Below, in pieces: positions 1 to 5,042 of a stretch of 5,042 bases of DNA. The stretch is from the NCBI GenBank assembly GCA_913056375.1, contig CAJXNF010000249.1, positions 1 through 5,042 of the forward strand, written 5' to 3'. The translations under genes and the position numbers were made by a program. The notes below the pieces were generated by a model. The model ran no database searches. It was not told the DNA's origin and saw only the letters and a program-made list of their open reading frames with translations. How positions within the stretch are numbered: the first letter of the stretch is position 1; each line of letters begins with the position of its first letter. This DNA comes from an uncultured Pseudomonadota bacterium (GTDB taxonomy: Bacteria > SAR324 > NAC60-12).

Positions 1-94
1 TAAGCGAGCCTGTGCTTTTCTAGGAGCTATCCACTGGGTAGCTGCGGTCATTTGGCTAAATTGATGACAGGCCCTAGAAAAGCTTCTATGCTTA
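1..94. repeat. Nested inverted repeat, possible branched RNA or DNA structure
   Basis: A perfect 11-base inverted repeat pairs 14-24 (GCTTTTCTAGG) with 73-83 (CCTAGAAAAGC). Two smaller hairpins lie inside it. The first pairs 25-32 with 36-43 (AGCTATCC/GGGTAGCT, one G-T wobble, 3-base loop). The second pairs 47-51 with 64-68 (GTCAT/ATGAC). Outside, 1-5 (TAAGC) can pair with 90-94 (GCTTA), so the structure may continue past the left edge. Together these make a three-way junction. No T-tract follows on either strand, so it is not a standard intrinsic terminator. No TpsiC-like arm or anticodon stem is visible, so it is not a tRNA. It could be a structured 3' UTR, a small RNA, a short palindromic repeat element or a recombination site. 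The pairing is seen directly; any function is inference. Confidence 0.45.
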
Positions 95-156
95 GCAAAT
101 TTATCTTAAAATCACTCCAGACTTACCGTTTAGAGTCATTTGCTTCTACACAGAGT
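1..156. other. Non-coding region downstream of the methyltransferase
   Basis: No convincing gene lies here on either strand. The first half holds the nested inverted repeat described separately. Bases 84-156 are A+T-rich and show no strong hairpin followed by a T-run, so no intrinsic terminator for the leftward operon can be called. The first three bases read TAA on the plus strand and could be the stop of a rightward gene outside the window, but nothing here tests that. Confidence 0.5.
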
Positions 157-921
157 TTATTTGGAAAGCCTAGTCATAAAAAATTCATAATTATAGTAAT
201 CTGAATTTATCCGATGTGCGGCTGGTTCTAAAGCAACTTGCTCCAGGATTGCCAAAGCTTCTGGGTCATTGGCATATTTCCCACGAGATTCTTCGACGAG
301 CCGTTCCATCGGGGTGTAAAAATCATCCCACCAGGCTTCTGGTGGCAAGGGGAAGTGATCCAGTAACTCAAAAGGGCTACGCTCGATCAATGCGACCAGA
401 TCTGCAACAGAGCCCATTGCAGGATAGTCACTCTCAAAAATGGCTTTGACTGCATCTGGCAGGTTGGCTTTACACCAGACCGCATCCGAAAATACCAAAT
501 AGCCGCCTTTTCGGAGTAGGCCTGCAGAAATTGAAAGTGCCTGCTGAATGCCAATGTTGTAGAACGCCCCTTCCGACCAGATCAGGTCAAAACTTGATTC
601 TGCTAGAGCAAGCTCCCGCATGTCCCCAACTTGTGACCGAATACGTTCCATCAAACCAAGCTGTGTGAGCTTTTGGTTCAGCTTTTCAATACTTGGAGCG
701 TGGATGTCAACTGCGAGGATCGATCCTTGAGTCAGTTCAACTAGCTGTAAGGCTTGGCTTCCTGTCCCACAACCCAAATCAAGAATCTCTGGTGTCTCTG
801 GGAGATTCTTACAGAGGCGTAAAGCCTTCCGAGCTGAGGCCAGATTGCCTGGACCTTGCCGGGGAAGAGACTCAAAGATCTCAAAGAAGATTTCTAAAAA
901 TCGGGGGCTTGATTCATCCAT
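157..921 (-). CDS. Class I SAM-dependent methyltransferase
   Basis: A cytoplasmic methyltransferase of about 254 residues with no signal peptide or membrane segment. Counting from the ATG at 921, the glycine-rich SAM loop ILDLGCGTGS is at about residues 46-55, the acidic residue expected to bind the ribose of SAM is in AVDIH at about 70-74, and GDM at about 99-101 sits where the adenine-binding strand is expected. The stretch LIWSEGAFYNIG (about 113-124) and the N-terminal RQGPGN recall a small-molecule methyltransferase subfamily that includes solved Bacteroides proteins; this is from memory, not a search. The acceptor substrate cannot be predicted. An in-frame TTG at 960 would add 13 residues but has no good ribosome binding site. 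The ATG at 921 has AGGA nine bases upstream, and its N-terminus (MDESSPRFLEIFF) fits the family. The gene follows the barrel gene on the same strand after 73 bases, so co-transcription is possible. It ends with TAA at 157-159. Confidence 0.9.
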   Translation of the reverse strand: MDESSPRFLEIFFEIFESLPRQGPGNLASARKALRLCKNLPETPEILDLGCGTGSQALQLVELTQGSILAVDIHAPSIEKLNQKLTQLGLMERIRSQVGDMRELALAESSFDLIWSEGAFYNIGIQQALSISAGLLRKGGYLVFSDAVWCKANLPDAVKAIFESDYPAMGSVADLVALIERSPFELLDHFPLPPEAWWDDFYTPMERLVEESRGKYANDPEALAILEQVALEPAAHRINSDYYNYEFFMTRLSK

Positions 922-930
922 CCGACTAAT

Positions 931-934
931 TCCT
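931..934 (-). promoter_or_regulatory. Ribosome binding site supporting the ATG at 921
   Basis: On the minus strand AGGA (within CAGGA) lies nine bases before the ATG at 921-919. The alternative TTG at 960-958 is preceded only by a GGA about twelve bases upstream, so this site favours the shorter methyltransferase. Confidence 0.55.
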
Positions 935-994
935 GAGAGAGTTGAAAGGACTTCGATCAACTAGAAGCTTTATCCGCAAAGAATAGGGCAGGGT

Positions 995-2500
995 TTAAAA
1001 CGAGTACTTCAGATCTGCGAAGAGACGATCGTTATTTGCGATGCGTTTTGAGTAGGATGTGTCCCCTTCGTGATAGAGCAAAATTCCACCACCAACATTC
1101 AAACCATCCGCCCAATCATAATCGAGTCCAATTCGCTGGGATGAGCCAGATGAACCAAACTCCCCAAACTGGAAGGCGATCACGTTGAAGGAGAGGGTCT
1201 GGTTGAGGAAATCCTGCTGAAAGCGGATCGCAGTCGTGACCGTGCTCTGTTCCTGCTCATTGGGGGCTTCTTCTAGTGTTGGTTCAAACTCACGAATCCA
1301 TTCCCAGGCTACTTCGAAACTCAATGCACCATCGGGGATGCCCGAATACTCTGCACCAAGCACATGATCCTGCCGTGAGAAGGTCTTCGAAAAGTTGGTA
1401 AAACGCAGTCCCTGAACATCCGCAATTTCCCCTCGCACGATCCAACTACCCTCGACAGTGCTGAAGGCAGTTCCGACCACCTGCAAGCGGTCATGTACTA
1501 CTCTGTCTGGAAACAAACCCAGCATCGGCTGGAAGCTACCGTCCGCCCGACCTTGATCGTTGTAGACACTGGCTGCGTAGAAGGAGAGATCCCACCCCGT
1601 GAAGTGACCATTCAGGGCTATGCCGTATTCGGTCTCCGTTGGAATTTCTTCTGGTGGACCTTCAGCATCTGCAAAATAAAACTCGCTGCCAAACTCCGGG
1701 GATTTGCCAAAACGGATCTCATGAATGACGACCAGGTTCAGGTTCCAGTCCCCAGTGTAGTAATCAAGTTGGGTCATTGTGACGGGCAGACGGCTGTCGT
1801 CGATATCAATCAGTCCGGGTTCACGATTGTCGGTTGGATTCAGCACATCAACCACGCTGAGCAGGTCTGCCTTACCCCAGACCTTGATCTGGCGACCAAA
1901 CTTTAGATCAATGTCGGAACCCAGAGCAGTTGACAGGAAGGTTTCCCGCAGTTCAATCTCTTGTTCGTAAGCTTGCAGGTACTCCTCTGAGTATTCTTCG
2001 CGATCCAGAAACTGATAGGCCAAGTCTCTGGAGGCCTTGCCATCCACGAAAAAACGTGAGCTGGGAGTCAGGTCGTATTGATACTCGAGCTGCAGATACA
2101 GACGGAGTTTTCTTAAACCTCGATAATCTGGTTTATCAGGATTAGGTTCTGGCTGAGCATAGGCATAAGCGATGTTGATTCCTGTCGATCCTGCCAGACC
2201 CGCTGGCAAAGAGAGGCTTTCTGTTTCGGCAACGATTGAGGAGTCTTCCTCAAAGCCATCCAGCAAATCCTCCACAATATCAGCAGTTTCATCCGGCTCA
2301 TCAAAGCCACCCAACAGGTCGTTTGTCGAAACTTCGGGCTCTTCAAAGCCATCCAGCAAATCCTCTACAGGTTCCTGCTGAGAGCTGGGTGAATCTCCAA
2401 AACCCTCAAGTAGTTCATCCAATGATTCTTCCTGGGCAACAGTGGTTCCAGCCCAGAGAAACAAACCAAGCCAGAAAACACCTTTCCGGAATGTCTTCAA
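995..2500 (-). CDS. DUF1302-like outer-membrane beta-barrel protein with N-terminal DLLxGF repeats
   Basis: A predicted outer-membrane protein of 501 residues. It opens with a Sec signal peptide: basic MKTFRK, a hydrophobic core to about residue 20, then likely cleavage at TVA|QE after residue 22. Residues 23-95 are acidic, probably disordered, and carry four D-L-L-x-G-F motifs at about 28, 46, 60 and 77. From about residue 105 to the end, short alternating strands with many aromatics suggest a beta-barrel, and the protein finishes LFADLKYSF, the C-terminal aromatic signal read by the BAM machinery. The segment ELRETFLS...LKFGRQIKVWGKADLLSVVDVLNPTD (about 183-224) resembles the DUF1302 family core, which often sits beside RND exporters and LolA-like proteins. 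The start is TTG at 2500, overlapping the TGA of the preceding gene by four bases; GGAG lies eight bases upstream, and no ATG occurs near the signal peptide. Its likely role is the outer-membrane station of the export system, with cargo unknown. Other porin-like families cannot be excluded. Confidence 0.85.
   Translation of the reverse strand: MKTFRKGVFWLGLFLWAGTTVAQEESLDELLEGFGDSPSSQQEPVEDLLDGFEEPEVSTNDLLGGFDEPDETADIVEDLLDGFEEDSSIVAETESLSLPAGLAGSTGINIAYAYAQPEPNPDKPDYRGLRKLRLYLQLEYQYDLTPSSRFFVDGKASRDLAYQFLDREEYSEEYLQAYEQEIELRETFLSTALGSDIDLKFGRQIKVWGKADLLSVVDVLNPTDNREPGLIDIDDSRLPVTMTQLDYYTGDWNLNLVVIHEIRFGKSPEFGSEFYFADAEGPPEEIPTETEYGIALNGHFTGWDLSFYAASVYNDQGRADGSFQPMLGLFPDRVVHDRLQVVGTAFSTVEGSWIVRGEIADVQGLRFTNFSKTFSRQDHVLGAEYSGIPDGALSFEVAWEWIREFEPTLEEAPNEQEQSTVTTAIRFQQDFLNQTLSFNVIAFQFGEFGSSGSSQRIGLDYDWADGLNVGGGILLYHEGDTSYSKRIANNDRLFADLKYSF
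2250..2272 (-). repeat. 23-base direct repeat, copy 1
   Basis: Identical over 23 bases to 2343-2365, with start points 93 bases apart and in the same reading frame. It encodes the fourth DLLxGF motif. The copies at 2300-2323 and 2396-2419 have diverged at the DNA level. Confidence 0.85.
2343..2365 (-). repeat. 23-base direct repeat, copy 2
   Basis: Identical over 23 bases to 2250-2272; encodes the second DLLxGF motif. Identity at wobble positions suggests recent duplication or gene conversion, although two short motifs using the same codons is also possible. Confidence 0.85.
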
Positions 2501-3294
2501 AGTCCCTGCTCCAACCTACGCTGACTGAAGAGAGAGTCTTCCAGATTCTGATTGAGGCGAATGTTCTGCTGACGCAGGATGGTCTGGTGCACGACCTCCT
2601 TGCCGAAACGTCGCTGGGCCTTGATCTCAGAAGGGAACCAGACCCCTTCGATTTGTTGAAGATCCTTGAACTCAAAGAATTTGATGTCGGGACTCTTGTG
2701 GACCCAGTTCTTGGCTCTTACGACCACATAGTTGTCCTTGCGCACCCAGATCACGCTCTTAGCGTAACCAGTCTCTTCCTTGACGTCTTCGTTTTTGGGT
2801 TCGGAATAGATCACCCAGGCATCGGAACCATCGACCTTGTCATTCTCCTTGAGCAACTTGTAGTTGTAATCACTGAGATTGTAGGAAGTTAGATCCGAGT
2901 AATTGAAATCAGAACCCATGAAGGAACCGCTCTTGTCACTGGCGGCAATCCGCTTGGTCTTGCGAAGCGCAGGGAGATACATCCACTGGTCATCGTCCTT
3001 GCTCTCGTCATCGTAATCGTAAGTCAGAAAGCCCGTGTTACGCACATCAGCGGGTTCTTCAAAAAAGATGACGCTCTGGGAGTCTTCCCCCTTGTCCTGC
3101 CGATATTGCTGCATGCGTCGCACGCGCTGCTCATTGTTCTTGTTGATCAGCACCATCTGCATTTCCATGACGATGTTGTCGCCATTTTCACGGTCGTTGA
3201 CTCGTTGCATGATTTCATCTGCTGTCAGGGCCCAGGCGCTGGTACTAGTTCCCACCAGGAAAGCTCCTAAAACCAGACTCGTCCACTTGTTCAT
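2497..3294 (-). CDS. LolA-like outer membrane lipoprotein-sorting family protein
   Basis: A predicted periplasmic protein of about 265 residues. The signal peptide is MNKWTSLVLGAFLVGTSTSAWA, cleaved before LTADEIM. There is no lipobox cysteine, so it should be soluble. The mature part matches the LolA-like family usually annotated 'outer membrane lipoprotein-sorting protein'. Recognisable family stretches (numbered from the upstream ATG) are IFFEEPADVRNTGFLTYDYD (about 77-96), DDQWMYLPALRKTKRI (about 101-116), SDKSGSFMGSDFNYSDL (about 119-135), the VIWVRKDNY strand (about 181-189) and the ending LFSQRRLEQGL. The fold is an open beta-sheet with a hydrophobic cavity for lipid-like cargo. It lies between an RND exporter and a beta-barrel, which suggests a periplasmic shuttle for the same cargo rather than the housekeeping lipoprotein carrier. 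Two consecutive ATGs exist at 3297 and 3294; AAAGG lies two bases before the first and five before the second, so the second is preferred. Its stop overlaps the next start by four bases. Confidence 0.9.
   Translation of the reverse strand: MNKWTSLVLGAFLVGTSTSAWALTADEIMQRVNDRENGDNIVMEMQMVLINKNNEQRVRRMQQYRQDKGEDSQSVIFFEEPADVRNTGFLTYDYDDESKDDDQWMYLPALRKTKRIAASDKSGSFMGSDFNYSDLTSYNLSDYNYKLLKENDKVDGSDAWVIYSEPKNEDVKEETGYAKSVIWVRKDNYVVVRAKNWVHKSPDIKFFEFKDLQQIEGVWFPSEIKAQRRFGKEVVHQTILRQQNIRLNQNLEDSLFSQRRLEQGL
2509..2512 (-). promoter_or_regulatory. Ribosome binding site for the TTG-started barrel gene
   Basis: GGAG on the minus strand lies eight bases before the TTG at 2500-2498, inside the last codons of the LolA-like gene. 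Its presence, the TTGA start/stop overlap and the intact signal peptide directly after it together decide this non-ATG start and point to translational coupling. Confidence 0.7.
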
Positions 3295-3297
3295 CAT

Positions 3298-3387
3298 AAC
3301 CTTTCTATTGAGTAAATGGGTTCAAAGGCTTTTTCCAAAAATGACTGCTTCTTCAAAATTTTGTGTAGAAAAAACGTTCGGAAAGAA
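3298..3387 (-). other. Short A+T-rich gap between the transporter and LolA-like genes
   Basis: Ninety non-coding bases separate the transporter stop from the LolA-like start, the widest gap in the cluster. It contains a T-run on the minus strand (3374-3369) shortly after the transporter stop and a 10-base palindrome CAAAATTTTG (3354-3363). A weak 5-bp stem (3397-3401 with 3379-3383) precedes the T-run, but its 13-base loop makes a terminator unconvincing. I see no clear -35/-10 pair. The gap could allow partial attenuation or a separate promoter for the periplasmic and outer-membrane genes. Confidence 0.35.
3300..3304 (-). promoter_or_regulatory. Ribosome binding site for the LolA-like gene
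   Basis: AAAGG on the minus strand lies five bases before the ATG at 3294-3292 and only two before the ATG at 3297-3295. The spacing favours the second ATG; the proteins differ by one methionine. Confidence 0.5.
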
Positions 3388-5042
3388 TCAGTTCAGTTCC
3401 GCAAAATCACTCTCTTTTTGATAGGCTCGGGGCTGTTCCACAGAAGACTGCTTACCATAGACCAACATCATCAACGCTGGAGCTGCAAGGACATCGAGGA
3501 TCAAAGCTGAGCTAATGCAGACGACCAACAGCATTCCGAAGGCAAATATATTGACAAAATCTGCAGCCATGTAGGAAGCGAAGCCACCTACGAGAATCAA
3601 CGTAGTGAAGAGCAGGGCTCTGCCAGTTGTCATCAAGGTTTCCTGGATGGCCCGAGCCGCGTCTCCGTAGCGATCGAAATATCGTTGAAAGACACTCAAA
3701 AAGTGTACGGTATCATCCACAACCAACCCGATGCCAATACTGCCGATCAGAATCGTGAAGGGATCGAGTGGCAGGTCGAAAAAGCCCATCAGACCCAAGG
3801 TGATCAGAATGGGGGTCAGGTTCGGAATCATACTGAGCAGACCAACCTTCCAACTCCCCAGAAAGACGACCATCAGTCCAGTAATTAGGATCAGAGCAAT
3901 GATGTAACTATCTCGCATACTGTTGAGCACATTGGTCATTGTTCCTGCCCAGAGCTGAGCGATCCCTGTGATCGAATACTCAATCGTATTGCCAAAGATA
4001 TTCTGAATTTTCTCCTCGAGCTGTTTCGTGAAGACAATCGAATCGATGGCATCCAGATTCGGAATGTAGAGACTCAGTCGGGCCATGCTGAAACCGACAT
4101 CAGTCAGCTTCTCCAGGTCATCCGAACCGCTATTGGAGAAGAGGAACATCTCTTGGGCAATCATGTCTCTTGCCTGAGGCACGGCATAAAATTCTGCACG
4201 ATTTTCGTTCAAGGCCCGGTTGGATTCCTTCAACACATCCAAAACTGATTGTGCCTTGCCGACAACCTCACCTTTTGGAAATTGCAGTTCTTCAGTGGCT
4301 ACTGTGTTCAACTGATCAAGGCGATTCATGAAATCTGGCTCGTAAAGTCCTCCAGATTTTCCAGTATTGAGCAGCACCTCGATATTGGAAGAGCCGCCCA
4401 TGCGCGAATCAATGATTTGGGTATGCTGACGGAATTCAGCATTCTCTGGGAACCAACGCAGCGGCCAATTGGAAGGTCTCAGTTGGGCAATGCCCACCGC
4501 CGCAATCATCACGACCACACCGCAACCGATCATCACCTGCTTGGGATGGTTGACAGCCAGTTTTCCACAGTTGCTCAGTATACGATCAGCCAAGGAAGGA
4601 GCTTGCTCAACCTGATCCAGGTCTTTGCGGCCAAAGAGCGGTTGTGGCCCTCCGGGTAGTACCGCTAAGATTGCAGGCAACAAGGTCAGGGTAAGTGCCA
4701 TTGCCGCCAGGACCCCTAGTCCTCCGTAAATACCCAAATCGGCAATCGGCGCAGAGGCCGCGTTGGCAAAGGACCACAACCCTCCAGCAGTCGTGAAGCT
4801 CGTCATCACAATCGCTAGCCCCGAATGGCTAAGAGCGTAGGCGACTGAATCGCCCTTGGAATTGCCAGCCATTCTACGTCGGTAGAAGATCGTCAGTACG
4901 TGCACCGCATCCGCAACCCCAATCGCCAGAATGAAAGAAGGCAGGATCTGGTTGATGACGGTAAACGGACGACCGAAGGCTCCCATGAATCCAAGAGTGA
5001 CCACCATGCTCAACACTACCAACAGGATCGGCAGCAGTACCC
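3388..5042 (-). CDS. RND-superfamily (MMPL-type) exporter, 5' end beyond window
   Basis: An inner-membrane RND-superfamily transporter open to the right edge: the frame continues upstream of the TTG at 5022 with hydrophobic residues (VLLPIL), so that TTG is internal. About 551 residues are visible; whole proteins of this kind are usually about 750-900. Numbering from the TTG at 5022, probable membrane helices lie at about -7 to 14, 24-46, 67-87, 95-122, 163-180, 370-389, 391-414, 421-446, 467-486 and 490-522. A large periplasmic domain spans about 181-366. This matches TM3-TM12 of the 12-helix plan, so TM1, the first periplasmic domain and TM2 are missing. The pseudo-symmetric halves show the family's helix motif twice: IGVADAVHVL at about 34-43, and IGLVVDDTVHF at about 431-441, where the two Asp are the likely proton-relay residues. 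It resembles the COG1033 'predicted exporters' and would move a hydrophobic molecule using the proton gradient. The C-terminal tail is short and ends at TGA, 3388-3390. Confidence 0.92.
   Translation of the reverse strand, partial: VLLPILLVVLSMVVTLGFMGAFGRPFTVINQILPSFILAIGVADAVHVLTIFYRRRMAGNSKGDSVAYALSHSGLAIVMTSFTTAGGLWSFANAASAPIADLGIYGGLGVLAAMALTLTLLPAILAVLPGGPQPLFGRKDLDQVEQAPSLADRILSNCGKLAVNHPKQVMIGCGVVVMIAAVGIAQLRPSNWPLRWFPENAEFRQHTQIIDSRMGGSSNIEVLLNTGKSGGLYEPDFMNRLDQLNTVATEELQFPKGEVVGKAQSVLDVLKESNRALNENRAEFYAVPQARDMIAQEMFLFSNSGSDDLEKLTDVGFSMARLSLYIPNLDAIDSIVFTKQLEEKIQNIFGNTIEYSITGIAQLWAGTMTNVLNSMRDSYIIALILITGLMVVFLGSWKVGLLSMIPNLTPILITLGLMGFFDLPLDPFTILIGSIGIGLVVDDTVHFLSVFQRYFDRYGDAARAIQETLMTTGRALLFTTLILVGGFASYMAADFVNIFAFGMLLVVCISSALILDVLAAPALMMLVYGKQSSVEQPRAYQKESDFAELN

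Larger units (their letters stand above)
2249..2419 (-). repeat. Four-copy DLLxGF coding repeat in the barrel's N-terminal tail
   Basis: Four eight-residue motifs are encoded at 2419-2396 (DELLEGFG), 2365-2342 (EDLLDGFE), 2323-2300 (NDLLGGFD) and 2272-2249 (EDLLDGFE). Start-to-start spacing is 18, 14 and 17 residues. The linkers are acidic and rich in Pro, Ser, Thr and Glu. The core Leu-Leu-x-Gly-Phe is invariant while the linkers vary, which suggests selection on a short binding motif. The segment follows the predicted signal-peptide cleavage site, so it should be exposed in the periplasm. Confidence 0.85.

Noticed and set aside
14..83. tRNA or integron attC site
   Set aside because: There is no TpsiC arm, D-arm or anticodon-stem geometry for a tRNA, and no RYYYAAC/GTTRRRY core boxes at the ends for attC.
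14..83. MITE or insertion-sequence remnant bounded by the 11-bp inverted repeat
   Set aside because: No matching target-site duplication flanks the repeats and no transposase fragment lies inside, so mobile-element status cannot be supported from this window alone.
1493..1906. Plus-strand open frame of 137 codons
   Set aside because: Antisense to the middle of the barrel gene, with no recognisable domain; the minus-strand reading is strongly supported.
2113..2352. Minus-strand open frame of 79 codons overlapping the repeat region
   Set aside because: An out-of-frame reading of the repeated DNA inside the barrel gene; its repeated look comes from the repeats themselves.
2236..2892. Plus-strand open frame of 218 codons
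   Set aside because: It runs antisense across the junction of the barrel and LolA-like genes, both of which have clear family matches and signal peptides. Its product has no recognisable domain, and its Pro/Ser/His-rich start is the antisense of the acidic repeats.
3354..3363. 10-base perfect palindrome CAAAATTTTG as an operator
   Set aside because: Low-complexity A/T palindromes of this length are expected by chance in A+T-rich gaps, and no nearby promoter is visible.
3369..3401. Possible intrinsic terminator after the transporter gene
   Set aside because: Only five base pairs (CGGAA/TTCCG) with a 13-base loop and four bases between stem and T-run; too weak to call.
4249..4659. Plus-strand open frame of 136 codons
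   Set aside because: Antisense to the periplasmic domain region of the RND transporter; no signal peptide, domain or sensible composition.

Overview
All recognisable genes in this window lie on the minus strand, so the biology reads from right to left. The organism is Gram-negative. The evidence is a Sec-type signal peptide on a periplasmic LolA-like protein, a second signal peptide on a predicted outer-membrane beta-barrel that ends in phenylalanine, and an RND-superfamily inner-membrane transporter next to them. Base composition is moderate (about half G+C by eye) and gene spacing is compact. A proteobacterium or related lineage is plausible, but the sequence does not fix the taxon.

Layout in order of transcription. 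(1) 5042-3388: the 3' two-thirds of an MMPL/RND-type exporter; its N-terminal part lies beyond the right edge. (2) A 90-base A+T-rich gap. (3) 3294-2497: a LolA-like 'outer membrane lipoprotein-sorting' family protein. (4) 2500-995: a DUF1302-like beta-barrel that starts at TTG and overlaps the previous stop by 4 bases. Just after its signal peptide it carries four copies of an acidic D-L-L-x-G-F motif. (5) 921-157: a class I SAM-dependent methyltransferase, 73 bases after the barrel stop. (6) 156-1: non-coding, with a nested inverted-repeat structure at the left end.

The first three genes read as one trans-envelope system. The RND protein would extract or energise a hydrophobic cargo in the inner membrane, the LolA-like protein would carry it across the periplasm, and the barrel would receive or release it at the outer membrane. 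This gene association is known in many Gram-negative genomes, but the cargo cannot be read from the sequence. The methyltransferase may modify the cargo or may simply be a co-directional neighbour.

The least explained elements are the DLLxGF repeats at the mature N-terminus of the barrel, which look like docking motifs, and the branched inverted-repeat structure in bases 1-94.
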